64,000 nt of DNA from UBA1205 sp045534635 (GTDB lineage Bacteria > Bacteroidota > Bacteroidia > Bacteroidales > WCHB1-69). The DNA lies in NCBI GenBank assembly GCA_045534635.1, contig JAZSKB010000039.1:1-64000 (forward strand), read 5' to 3'. Position numbers and translations under genes: made by a program. The notes under the pieces were generated by a model. The model saw only the letters and a program-made list of their open reading frames with translations. It did not search any database and had not been told where the DNA came from. Below, one piece after another: positions 1-8,236 of the stretch (positions are counted from its first letter, which is position 1; every line of letters begins with the position of its first letter).

Positions 1-21
1 TGGCAAAAGTAACTTTTGCCA
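1..21. terminator. perfect palindrome at the window edge, possible terminator
   Basis: tggcaaaagt (1-10) is the exact reverse complement of acttttgcca (12-21). As RNA it can fold with a gtaac loop. A 6-T run follows at 28-33, after a short gap. It could end a gene lying left of the window or be the end of a repeat; the upstream sequence is not visible. Confidence 0.3.
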
Positions 22-48
22 AAACGATTTTTTGAGGTTTAAGGAGAT

Positions 49-192
49 TTACCCCCCCCGCAATTCGCTGAAAATCAAGTAATTACAAGAGATTTCTGCA
101 AAAAACACAGAAAAGAACAAAGAAAATTTCATCTTTATTACTTGTTTGAAGTAATTTCTCTTAAAAGCCGATATTTTTTCTTTCGTTTCCAT
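49..192 (-). CDS. possible 47-aa small ORF with a poly-G tail
   Basis: A minus-strand ATG at 192 opens a 47-codon frame that ends in Leu-Arg-Gly-Gly. The last codons are formed by the eight-base G run (C run at 52-59 on the plus strand). A -7-like box lies upstream at 300-308. The protein has a Lys-rich start and a hydrophobic middle (FSLFFSVFFAE). I recognise no family. A change in G-run length would alter the C-terminus. It may be a chance frame. Confidence 0.15.
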   Translation of the reverse strand: METKEKISAFKRNYFKQVIKMKFSLFFSVFFAEISCNYLIFSELRGG

Positions 193-299
193 CTCTAATT
201 TTGTTTTGCACTAATTGCAGTTTCCTATTGTTTTATTTATATTGTATCCCGTTTTCTATTCTATTTCTGTTACTTGCTCTTTTACATTTATAATTTTTT

Positions 300-308
300 G
301 CAAATATA
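300..308 (-). promoter_or_regulatory. possible minus-strand -7 box
   Basis: TATATTTGC read on the minus strand fits the Bacteroidota -7 consensus TAnnTTTG. Transcription would run left toward the window edge. No clear gene lies downstream, apart from the weak small ORF at 49-192. Confidence 0.3.
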
Positions 309-503
309 CAAAAATTTTTAATACAAACAAAAAAATACAACTTTTTTTACTTTTTTTGTTAAAATACTGTTAGACAGGTAGAAAAATTTATACAACTTTG
401 CTAAATATGTAATCCAGCAAGATTGAGTATGAGCATTTGTAATGCGAACACACGCAGTGTGTATTTTCACTGTTTGAATCTATCGAAGCCCCAAAAAAAC
501 ACA

Positions 504-540
504 CATGAATTCGGGTGTCTTCGACAAGCTCAGACACTCG
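504..540. repeat. intergenic hairpin element, type 1
   Basis: Arms 512-520 and 532-540 pair with one G-U wobble around the loop tcgacaagctc. The left part (504-523) recurs with small changes at 35533-35553. The loop motif TTCGACAAGCTCA resembles short hairpin repeats scattered between genes in Bacteroidota. Confidence 0.5.
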
Positions 541-584
541 AAAGAAAACAAAAGCAATGATGTTGCAGAGATAGTACTTATTAT

Positions 585-622
585 TTCGGAGGTTTCGGCA
601 GGCTCAACCTCCGAAGATAAAA
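585..622. repeat. intergenic hairpin element, type 2
   Basis: A perfect 10-bp stem, ttcggaggtt (585-594) with aacctccgaa (606-615), encloses the loop tcggcaggctc. Bases 599-622 are identical to 35507-35530, so the element is dispersed in the genome. At the other copy the left arm has decayed. It lies 48 bases upstream of the DUF58 start. Confidence 0.55.
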
Positions 623-656
623 AAATATAAAAGCAACAAAGTTGCAAAAAAAATGT

Positions 657-665
657 TATCTTTGC
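657..665 (+). promoter_or_regulatory. -7 promoter box of the DUF58 gene
   Basis: TATCTTTGC in the context AAAATGTTATCTTTGC, the same context seen at several other genes here. The start codon at 670 is only four bases beyond the box, so the mRNA would have little or no leader. Confidence 0.6.
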
Positions 666-669
666 TGAT

Positions 670-1602
670 ATGGACAAAAATATTGATATTAAAGAATTTT
701 TACAATTTAATAATCTTGAACTAATTGCAAACCAGTTAGTTGAAGGATTTATCACGGGTTTACACAAAAGTCCATTTCATGGTTTTTCTGTTGAATTTGC
801 TGAATATCGCCCTTATAACACAGGAGAATCAACAAAAAATATTGATTGGAAATTATATGGCAAAACAGACAAATTTTTCGTCAAAGAATTTGAGGAAGAG
901 ACCAATCTTCGTTGTCAAATAGTCGTAGATTGCTCATCATCAATGTATTTTCCATCAATAACAAAACCAACGTTAGAAAAACCTAATAAAATATTTTTTT
1001 CCGTTTATGCCGCAGCGGCGTTGATACAATTGCTTCGCCGTCAACGAGATGCGGTTGGATTGACCTTATTTTCAGATAAAATACATTTACATACACCATC
1101 AAAATCGAGTAGCGTACATCACAAAATGCTATATAGTGAACTTTCAAAACTGCTTTCTGATACACTATTCAATGTAATGTCAACAACAAATATAGCAGAT
1201 TCACTTCACGAAATAGCAGAACGTATTCACAGACGTTCTATGGTTATAATTTTTACCGATGGTTTTGATTTTCAACGTAAAAACGAACTTTTTTTAGCAC
1301 TACAACATTTGAGACACAACAAACATAGTGTTATATTGTTTCATGTTTACGACAAATCTTCGGAAATAGATTTCCAATTTGAAAATAAACCATATAAATT
1401 CATTGATATGGAAACCAATGAGGAAATAAAAGTAAATGCTTCAGAAATGAAACATTCGTATCGAAAAGCGATGCAAGATTTTAAAGAAGAACTACGTCTT
1501 CACTGCGGACAATTTCAAGTTGATTTGGTTGAAACAGATATTGCAGCAGGATTTCATCAAATATTAATGAATTATTTATTAAAAAGACAAAAGTTATACT
1601 AA
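670..1602 (+). CDS. DUF58 / von Willebrand A-like domain protein
   Basis: A 310-aa cytoplasmic protein of the DUF58 family. Residues ~40-75 carry the family signature (YNTGESTKNIDWKLY followed by an acidic stretch). Residues 87-91 read DCSSS, a DxSxS metal-ion-dependent adhesion site of the vWA fold. There is no signal peptide or membrane segment. DUF58 proteins usually lie beside a MoxR AAA+ ATPase and are thought to act with it in assembling or activating other proteins; the only MoxR gene here is 45 kb away (46586). The start is the first Met of the frame and sits immediately behind the promoter box. The S46 peptidase gene follows after 8 bases, so the two are probably co-transcribed. The family is certain; the cellular role is not known. 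Confidence 0.85.
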   Translation: MDKNIDIKEFLQFNNLELIANQLVEGFITGLHKSPFHGFSVEFAEYRPYNTGESTKNIDWKLYGKTDKFFVKEFEEETNLRCQIVVDCSSSMYFPSITKPTLEKPNKIFFSVYAAAALIQLLRRQRDAVGLTLFSDKIHLHTPSKSSSVHHKMLYSELSKLLSDTLFNVMSTTNIADSLHEIAERIHRRSMVIIFTDGFDFQRKNELFLALQHLRHNKHSVILFHVYDKSSEIDFQFENKPYKFIDMETNEEIKVNASEMKHSYRKAMQDFKEELRLHCGQFQVDLVETDIAAGFHQILMNYLLKRQKLY

Positions 1603-1610
1603 TTAAAATT

Positions 1611-3734
1611 ATGTTTGTAATGAAAAAAGTAAGCAGTTTATTAATCATCACATTTTTAGGACTTTCAACCCTTTTCGCTGATGAAGGGATGTGGCTTCCC
1701 TATTTGCTTCAACAGAATGAAAAAGATATGCAAAATATGGGAATGCGAATTAGTGCAGAAGATATTTATAGTATCAACAAAGGAAGTTTAAAAGATGCTA
1801 TTGTTTTATTTGGTAGCGGTTGCACTGGAGAAATTGTTTCAGACAAAGGTTTATTATTAACCAATCATCATTGCGGTTATGGACGTATTCAAGCACATAG
1901 TTCTTTAGAACATGATTATTTAACCAAAGGTTTTTGGGCAATGTCGCAAGAAGAAGAATTACCTAATCCCGGATTCACAGTTACTTTACTTGTTTCTATG
2001 CATGATGTTACCGACAAAGTACTAAAAAATGTAACTGAAAATATGTCAGAAACAGAAAGACAAGCCATTATTGAAAAAAATTGTAATGCAATAAAGACAG
2101 AAGCGGTAAAAGGCACTCATTATCAAGCACGTATCACTCCAATATACAATAATAATCAATATTTATTGTTTATCAATGAAGTATTTACAGATATTCGTTT
2201 AGTAGGAGCACCACCTTCAAATATTGGCAAATTTGGTGGAGATACCGACAATTGGATGTGGCCACGTCACACTGGAGATTTTTCTGTCTTTAGAATTTAC
2301 ACAGGAAAAGACGGAAAACCTGCCCCATATAGCAAAGACAATATTCCATATAAACCCAAAAAACATCTTAGCATATCATTGAAAGATATCAATGAAGGGG
2401 ATTTTACATTTGTATTTGGCTATCCGGGAACTACCCGACAATTTCTCACATCTTGGGCTGTTGATTTAATTGAAAATCAAACAGACCCAATCGCTATAAA
2501 TTTAAGAACCAAGCGTTTAGATGTCATAAAAAAATATATGAATATTGACCCTCTTATTAGAATTCAATATTCTGCAAAAGCCGCTGGCATTTCCAATGGC
2601 TGGAAAAAATGGATTGGAGAAACCAAAGGCTTAAAAAGATTGGCAGTTGTTGAAAGAAAAAAAGAACTTGAAAGTCAATTTATACAATGGATAAAACAAG
2701 ATAATAATCGCCAAAATAAATATGGAAATATCTTAACAGATTTTGAAAGAATATACAAGGAAATGCAGCCACTTTCCAAAGAAAATTCTTATTTTATGGA
2801 AGCATTTTATAGTATTGAAATTATCCAATTTGCATGGTCTATTCGCAATATATTGTCAATCAACAAAATAACAAACAAAGAAGAAAAAACCAAAAGAATA
2901 GACAACACACTTAATCGTATTAAATCATTTTTCAAAGACTATAATACCGATATAGATAAGGAATTATTCAAAATTTTAACTTATGAATACTTCTCCAATA
3001 CCCAATCATTCCCCGCTATGGGAAATGAAGAAATTGAAAAATTAGCTAATCGTATTTACTCCAAATCGATTTTTACACAACAAGAGAAATTAGAAAAACT
3101 TATACAATCTGGTAATAGTGAAAAATTACAAAAAGATATACTTTGGAATTTTATTCAACCCATTTTTAATAATTATATGGATAACTTACCTCAAATTAAA
3201 GGTTTAGAAAATCAAATTGATTCTTTAAATCGTATTTGGACAAAAGCACTTATGGAAATGCAATCAGAAAAACATTTTTATCCAGATGCAAATCTCACAT
3301 TACGTGTAACATACGGAAAAGTAGATGGTTATATTCCTCAAGATGGTGTAAAATACAAACATTATTCCACAATAGAAGGAATTATGCAAAAAGAAAATCC
3401 AGATATATACGATTATGTCGTAGAACCTAAACTTAAAGAATTATATCAAACCAAAGACTATGGCAGATATGCAAATAAAAACGGAGAAATGCCAGTTGCT
3501 TTTATAGCGACAAATCACACTACAGGTGGAAATTCTGGTAGTCCTGTACTCAATGCAGATGGACATCTTATTGGCTTGAATTTCGACCGTTGCTGGGAAG
3601 GCACAATGAGTGATATTCAATATGATAAAGAATTATGCAGAAATATCACATTGGATATTCGTTATTGTTTGTTTATTATTGATAAATTTGCAGGAGCAAA
3701 ACATTTAATTGATGAAATGACAATAATACAATAA
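1611..3734 (+). CDS. S46 family dipeptidyl-peptidase, DPP11-like
   Basis: A 707-aa serine exopeptidase of family S46 (DPP7/DPP11), found in the periplasm of Bacteroidota, where it removes dipeptides from peptide N-termini. Residues 1-23 form a signal peptide (a second ATG at 1620 gives the more usual MKK start). The catalytic triad is visible as His87 in TNHHCGYG, the Asp in HTGDFS, and Ser642 in GGNSGSP. Arg660 lies 18 residues after the catalytic Ser. In Porphyromonas DPP11 the residue at that spacing is the Arg (Ser655/Arg673) that selects Asp or Glu at P1; DPP7 has Gly. I therefore infer acidic-residue specificity. The protein fits the amino-acid fermentation genes at 22-42 kb. Confidence 0.93.
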   Translation: MFVMKKVSSLLIITFLGLSTLFADEGMWLPYLLQQNEKDMQNMGMRISAEDIYSINKGSLKDAIVLFGSGCTGEIVSDKGLLLTNHHCGYGRIQAHSSLEHDYLTKGFWAMSQEEELPNPGFTVTLLVSMHDVTDKVLKNVTENMSETERQAIIEKNCNAIKTEAVKGTHYQARITPIYNNNQYLLFINEVFTDIRLVGAPPSNIGKFGGDTDNWMWPRHTGDFSVFRIYTGKDGKPAPYSKDNIPYKPKKHLSISLKDINEGDFTFVFGYPGTTRQFLTSWAVDLIENQTDPIAINLRTKRLDVIKKYMNIDPLIRIQYSAKAAGISNGWKKWIGETKGLKRLAVVERKKELESQFIQWIKQDNNRQNKYGNILTDFERIYKEMQPLSKENSYFMEAFYSIEIIQFAWSIRNILSINKITNKEEKTKRIDNTLNRIKSFFKDYNTDIDKELFKILTYEYFSNTQSFPAMGNEEIEKLANRIYSKSIFTQQEKLEKLIQSGNSEKLQKDILWNFIQPIFNNYMDNLPQIKGLENQIDSLNRIWTKALMEMQSEKHFYPDANLTLRVTYGKVDGYIPQDGVKYKHYSTIEGIMQKENPDIYDYVVEPKLKELYQTKDYGRYANKNGEMPVAFIATNHTTGGNSGSPVLNADGHLIGLNFDRCWEGTMSDIQYDKELCRNITLDIRYCLFIIDKFAGAKHLIDEMTIIQ

Positions 3735-3750
3735 TAATAAACAAAAAAAA

Positions 3751-3776
3751 CGCTTGGTTTTACCAAGCGTTTTTTT
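3751..3776. terminator. bidirectional terminator between the S46 gene and uvrA
   Basis: An 8-bp stem cgcttggt/accaagcg (3751-3758, 3762-3769) with a TTT loop is flanked by eight A on the left and seven T on the right. It can terminate transcription from both convergent genes. Confidence 0.85.
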
Positions 3777-3777
3777 G

Positions 3778-6582
3778 TTATTTCAATTTGGCAGCAATAA
3801 ATTTAGCCGAGGCAGATTGTTCACAAGTTGCAAATTTTTCTGGCGTACCATAAAAAACTACATTTCCTCCAGCGTTACCTCCTTCTGGTCCTAAATCAAT
3901 AACATGGTCTGCACATTTTATAAAGTCTAAATTATGTTCTATCACTACAATTGTATGTCCTTGCTCTATTAACAAACGAAAAGTTCTATAAAGATTGGCA
4001 ATATCATGAAAATGCAAACCAGTTGTCGGCTCATCAAAAATAAACATCATATTGGTAGATTCATTTGAACGCCCTAAATAACAAGCCAATTTCAATCGTT
4101 GTGCTTCTCCTCCAGACAAAGTTGATAAAGATTGTCCTACTTGAATATATCCAAGTCCCACTTGTTGAACAGATTTCAATCCGTTTAAAATATTTTTTAT
4201 CATTGTGGATAAAGGAAGACGTGAAAAAAATTCAAAAGCCTCATCAACAGTCATTTGCAAAACGTCATAAATATTTTTATCCGCTATTTTTACGTTCAAT
4301 ACTTCTTGTTTGTAACCTTTTCCAGAACAATCTTCGCAACAAATCTCCACATCGGACATAAATTGCATTTTTATTTTAATTACACCAGCCCCTTGACAAG
4401 ATTCACAACGCCCACCTTGTACATTCAATGAAAAATAATTCGGTTTGTAATTACGAACTTTCGACAAATCTTGTTCTGCAAATAATTTTCTAATATATTC
4501 AAAAACACCAATATATATAATAATATTAGAACGAGAGTTTTTTCCAATTGGATGTTGGTCAACAAATTCAACACCATGAATATGAGACAAGTCGCCTGAT
4601 AACATCATATTTGCAACATTTCCACTTCTAAGGAAACTTTTTTTATCCTCAAAATAACGTTTCAATTGACTATACAAAACACCTTTTATCAATGAAGATT
4701 TTCCACTTCCAGAAACTCCTGTTACCACTGTAAGCACACCTAAAGGAATATCAACAGAAATATCTTTCAAATTATTTAAATTTGCTTTATTGATAGTTAT
4801 TTTATATTTTCCTTTTTTGCGTTGCTGTGGAATATCTATCTTCATTTCACCTCTCAAATATTTCGTCGTAATACTTTTATTAGAATTTAAGAAATGTCCA
4901 ATAGAACCTTGAAAAACAATTTCTCCACCTAAATTTCCAGAATATGGTCCTACATCTATTATATAATCAGCAGCACGAATAATTTCTTCATCATGTTCTA
5001 CCACAAGAACTGTATTTCCTATATCTCGAAGATGTTTCAACAAAACAATAAGATTATGAGTATCAACACTATGCAATCCAATACTTGGTTCATCTAAAAT
5101 ATAAAGAGCCCCAACTAAATTGCTTCCTAATACGGTTGCAATATTTAATCTTTGCATTTCTCCACCAGACAAAGTTGATGTTAAACGATTTAAATTAAGG
5201 TACGATAAACCTAATCTGCATAAGAAAGAAAGCCTCGTTTTGATTTCAGTTAACAAAAAATCTGCTATTTGCTTTTCTGCTCTTGTAGAAAATGTTAAAT
5301 TTTCAAAAAAGAGTAACAACTCATTCAATGGCATAGACACAATATCTGCAATAGATTTATTGTCAATTTTAACATAAAAAGCATCCTTCTGCAATCTAAA
5401 TCCATTGCAATCAGGACAAATCGTTTTTCCTTTATATCTTGCCATTAAAACACGATACTGAATTTTATAAGCATTTTTTTCTACAAACTGAAAAAAACCA
5501 TTAATACCCGGAAAATGATTATTCCCATTCCACAAGATATCATACTGTCTTGCTGTAAGTTTTTCTATAGGTTGATGTATATTAAAATTAAGTTTTGAAG
5601 CATTTTCAATGAGCATATCTTTAAATTCACTCATTTTTTCGCCATTCCAACAAGCAACAGCACCTTCGTAAACAGATAATTTTTTATTTGGAATAACCAA
5701 GTTTGGGTCTATTCCCATAGTTTCACCTGTTCCTTTACATGTAGGACATGCACCATAGGAATTTGCAAATGTAAACATATTTGCACTTGGTTTACGAAAT
5801 ACAATATCATCTATTTCAAATTTATTAGAGAAACGCACCGATGAAACCGTACCGTCATTCGCATATATTCGCACTTCACAATATCCTCCTCCATGAAAAT
5901 AAGCAGTTTCTATAGAATCGGCTATTCTGGATTGATTTTCTGGAGTATCTTCTAAAGTACATCTATCTACTAAAAGATATAATTTTTCTGTCATTTTCTG
6001 CTGTTGAGCATCCTGAATTGATATAATTTCATCTTTGCTCATCAATCTGCTAAATCCATGACTAACAAGCATTTCTAATGTCTTCGATAATTCTTTTCCT
6101 TTTGCTCGTATTGGTGCTAAAATTATAATTTTCTTTGATTTATCTAAAGAAAACAAATACTTTCGCACATCTGCAACACTATCCCTTTTAACTAAATCAC
6201 CAGTTTTAGGAGAATACGTTTTTCCCAATCGGGCAAAAAGTAATTTTATATATTCATAAACTTCTGAAGAAGTTCCTACAGTAGAATGCGGATTGTTAAT
6301 ACTTGTTTGCTGTTCTATTGCAATTGAAGGAGGAATACCTTGCACAATATCAATAATCGGTTTATTGATTTTTGTAAAAAATTGCCTTGCATAAGAACTC
6401 AAACTTTCTACATATCTTCGTTGTCCTTCCGCATATATTGTATTAAAAACCAATGAAGACTTACCACTTCCAGACAAACCAGTTACTACAATAAGTTGTC
6501 CTCGCGGAATTTTTACGTCAACATTTTTTAAATTATTGACTTTTATACCTTTAAGAATAATATCTCCTTCTTTACTTCCCAT
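3778..6582 (-). CDS. uvrA: excinuclease ABC subunit A (UvrA)
   Basis: The damage-recognition ATPase of nucleotide excision repair; a UvrA dimer loads UvrB on damaged DNA. Two ABC ATPase modules are present: Walker A GLSGSGKS near residue 35 and GVSGSGKS in the second half, with signatures TLSGGEMQRL and TLSGGEAQRL. Zinc-finger cysteine pairs occur as CPTC, CPDC, CESC and CEDC. The length (934 aa from ATG) fits Bacteroidota UvrA. I chose the ATG at 6582, because an upstream in-frame TTG at 6591 directly abuts the stop of the preceding gene. The gene is last in a tight minus-strand set with the subtilisin and Lon genes and ends at a strong terminator. Confidence 0.95.
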   Translation of the reverse strand: MGSKEGDIILKGIKVNNLKNVDVKIPRGQLIVVTGLSGSGKSSLVFNTIYAEGQRRYVESLSSYARQFFTKINKPIIDIVQGIPPSIAIEQQTSINNPHSTVGTSSEVYEYIKLLFARLGKTYSPKTGDLVKRDSVADVRKYLFSLDKSKKIIILAPIRAKGKELSKTLEMLVSHGFSRLMSKDEIISIQDAQQQKMTEKLYLLVDRCTLEDTPENQSRIADSIETAYFHGGGYCEVRIYANDGTVSSVRFSNKFEIDDIVFRKPSANMFTFANSYGACPTCKGTGETMGIDPNLVIPNKKLSVYEGAVACWNGEKMSEFKDMLIENASKLNFNIHQPIEKLTARQYDILWNGNNHFPGINGFFQFVEKNAYKIQYRVLMARYKGKTICPDCNGFRLQKDAFYVKIDNKSIADIVSMPLNELLLFFENLTFSTRAEKQIADFLLTEIKTRLSFLCRLGLSYLNLNRLTSTLSGGEMQRLNIATVLGSNLVGALYILDEPSIGLHSVDTHNLIVLLKHLRDIGNTVLVVEHDEEIIRAADYIIDVGPYSGNLGGEIVFQGSIGHFLNSNKSITTKYLRGEMKIDIPQQRKKGKYKITINKANLNNLKDISVDIPLGVLTVVTGVSGSGKSSLIKGVLYSQLKRYFEDKKSFLRSGNVANMMLSGDLSHIHGVEFVDQHPIGKNSRSNIIIYIGVFEYIRKLFAEQDLSKVRNYKPNYFSLNVQGGRCESCQGAGVIKIKMQFMSDVEICCEDCSGKGYKQEVLNVKIADKNIYDVLQMTVDEAFEFFSRLPLSTMIKNILNGLKSVQQVGLGYIQVGQSLSTLSGGEAQRLKLACYLGRSNESTNMMFIFDEPTTGLHFHDIANLYRTFRLLIEQGHTIVVIEHNLDFIKCADHVIDLGPEGGNAGGNVVFYGTPEKFATCEQSASAKFIAAKLK

Positions 6583-6591
6583 AGTAATCAA

Positions 6592-8235
6592 TTATTGTTT
6601 GATAATTTTCTTTGATTGACATTGTTTATCATCAACCACTTCTACTATATACATTCCTCTTGATAAATCACTAACATTTATATAGTTATCTCCTTCATTC
6701 AAACATAGATTTACAATTTTCCTTCCTAACATATCTATTATCGCTACTTGACTATTTTTTTTTAATGATATACATAATTGAGAACGAACAAGCGTTGGCA
6801 AAATAGCAATATCATCTTTCGATAATTGTTGAATAAGGTCAATATCTGTATTATATGCTAAAATCTGATATGCTTTCCAAAAGTCTGGAATACCATATCC
6901 ATATAAAACATCATGATTAGGAAATTTATCTGCACTCTGCAAAATGGCTTGCTTTATCTTCAAAGGGTGTTCATTGGGAAATGCTTGCCACAAACATGCT
7001 GTTAATCCAGAAATAATCGGAGTTGCAAAAGATGTTCCATTGGATTGTTTTAAATTATTCCAAATATCAATAATATAAACATTTTTTCCCATTGCAACAA
7101 CATCTGGCTTATTTGAAACAAGTTGAGTATAACCATGAGAACTAAAATTTGCAATATTTTTTGCACTATCAATTGCTGCCACAGAAATAGCCCCTTGTGC
7201 ATCTGAAGGAATTAAAATATATTTCCAATCTTTTGTTCCTTCATTTCCCGCTGCAACAGCAACAATAGTTGCTTTTCTTGCTAATTGAGTAATTGCCAAC
7301 GATGCTGGAGAAGAATAACCATTCAAATCTATATAATCATGATTTTCAATAATATCATCAAACACACTATACCCTAAAGATATATTGATTACATCGACTC
7401 CCATACTATCTGCAATTTCTAAACCTCGTATAAGAAAAAACTCTTCTATACGACGTTCATAAGCACTACACTCCGTTTTTATTAAAACAAAATCGGCTTC
7501 TGGTGCTGTCCCTATCGCTGTATATTCATCATTTGTTGCCATTAATGATAAAACATCAGTACCATGATGTGTATTTTCATAAATAGAAAAACTATCTTTG
7601 GTTACATCAATAGCACAAATTATCCTATTGTCTCGAATAGTACTCCAATATGAAGAAGTATCAAATGTTGAAAAGCCTCCATCTAAAACAGCAATTAACA
7701 TATTTTGCCCCAAAAAACCTTTTTGATGAAGAATATGTCCATTGTGCATCGCAATTTGATGATACATCAAACCATACAATAAAGAATCAAAAAATGGATT
7801 AGGATTTTCATAATTTTGAGGTTTATCCAAAAAATGTTCTACATATTGAGTATCTTGCTCACAAAGCCAATTATCGGTTTTTACCTCGTGTAATAAACTA
7901 ACATCATATACAAATGATAAATTTCGTATTGTTTCAATATATTGAGAATCTGATTCAATAACAATAAAATTGAACCATTTAGACCACGTAAGCAAATGAG
8001 CATTGGAAATACCTAAAACACTATCTACATAAGGTGCAAATATTGAAACATTTTCTTTACCACTCTGTATTCCTAATGAAGCATATTTTTGAACTGCTCT
8101 ATCAGATAGACACAAAGAAGTAGATGTGTCTGCATGAGGTTTATCAAAAAAAGAGACTACAAATATAGTACTTGATTGTGCTTGCGTTGAGACAATCGCA
8201 AAAACAAATAAAATACTATAAATCAGTCTATTCAT
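6592..8235 (-). CDS. S8 subtilisin-like protease with T9SS sorting domain
   Basis: A 547-aa exported serine protease. Residues 1-19 are a signal peptide ending in TQAQ. The catalytic Asp is in VLDGGFS, the His in THHGTDVLS and the Ser in NGTSFATP, all in subtilisin order. The last ~75 residues resemble a type A type IX sorting domain (DMLGRKIVN, then a short beta segment ending in YIVEV and KKIIKQ). The protein should therefore cross the outer membrane through the type IX machinery, of which PorT is encoded at 15197. The gene starts one base after the lon stop and is read toward uvrA. It probably digests external protein for the amino-acid fermentation encoded elsewhere in the window. The natural substrate cannot be told from sequence. 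Confidence 0.9.
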   Translation of the reverse strand: MNRLIYSILFVFAIVSTQAQSSTIFVVSFFDKPHADTSTSLCLSDRAVQKYASLGIQSGKENVSIFAPYVDSVLGISNAHLLTWSKWFNFIVIESDSQYIETIRNLSFVYDVSLLHEVKTDNWLCEQDTQYVEHFLDKPQNYENPNPFFDSLLYGLMYHQIAMHNGHILHQKGFLGQNMLIAVLDGGFSTFDTSSYWSTIRDNRIICAIDVTKDSFSIYENTHHGTDVLSLMATNDEYTAIGTAPEADFVLIKTECSAYERRIEEFFLIRGLEIADSMGVDVINISLGYSVFDDIIENHDYIDLNGYSSPASLAITQLARKATIVAVAAGNEGTKDWKYILIPSDAQGAISVAAIDSAKNIANFSSHGYTQLVSNKPDVVAMGKNVYIIDIWNNLKQSNGTSFATPIISGLTACLWQAFPNEHPLKIKQAILQSADKFPNHDVLYGYGIPDFWKAYQILAYNTDIDLIQQLSKDDIAILPTLVRSQLCISLKKNSQVAIIDMLGRKIVNLCLNEGDNYINVSDLSRGMYIVEVVDDKQCQSKKIIKQ

Positions 8236-8236
8236 A

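Larger units (their letters stand above)
1..669. other. gene-poor region upstream of the DUF58 gene
   Basis: No convincing protein gene is visible in the first 669 bases. The stretch holds a perfect 10-bp palindrome at 1-21, a run of eight C at 52-59, a minus-strand -7-like box at 300-308, two hairpin elements at 512-540 and 585-615, and the promoter of the following gene at 657-665. The longer open frame on the minus strand across 480-767 overlaps the hairpins and the DUF58 start and looks like a chance frame. Confidence 0.7.

Noticed and set aside
480..767. 95-aa minus-strand ORF
   Set aside because: It overlaps the two hairpin elements and the strongly supported DUF58 gene, and its codons reflect the hairpin arms.
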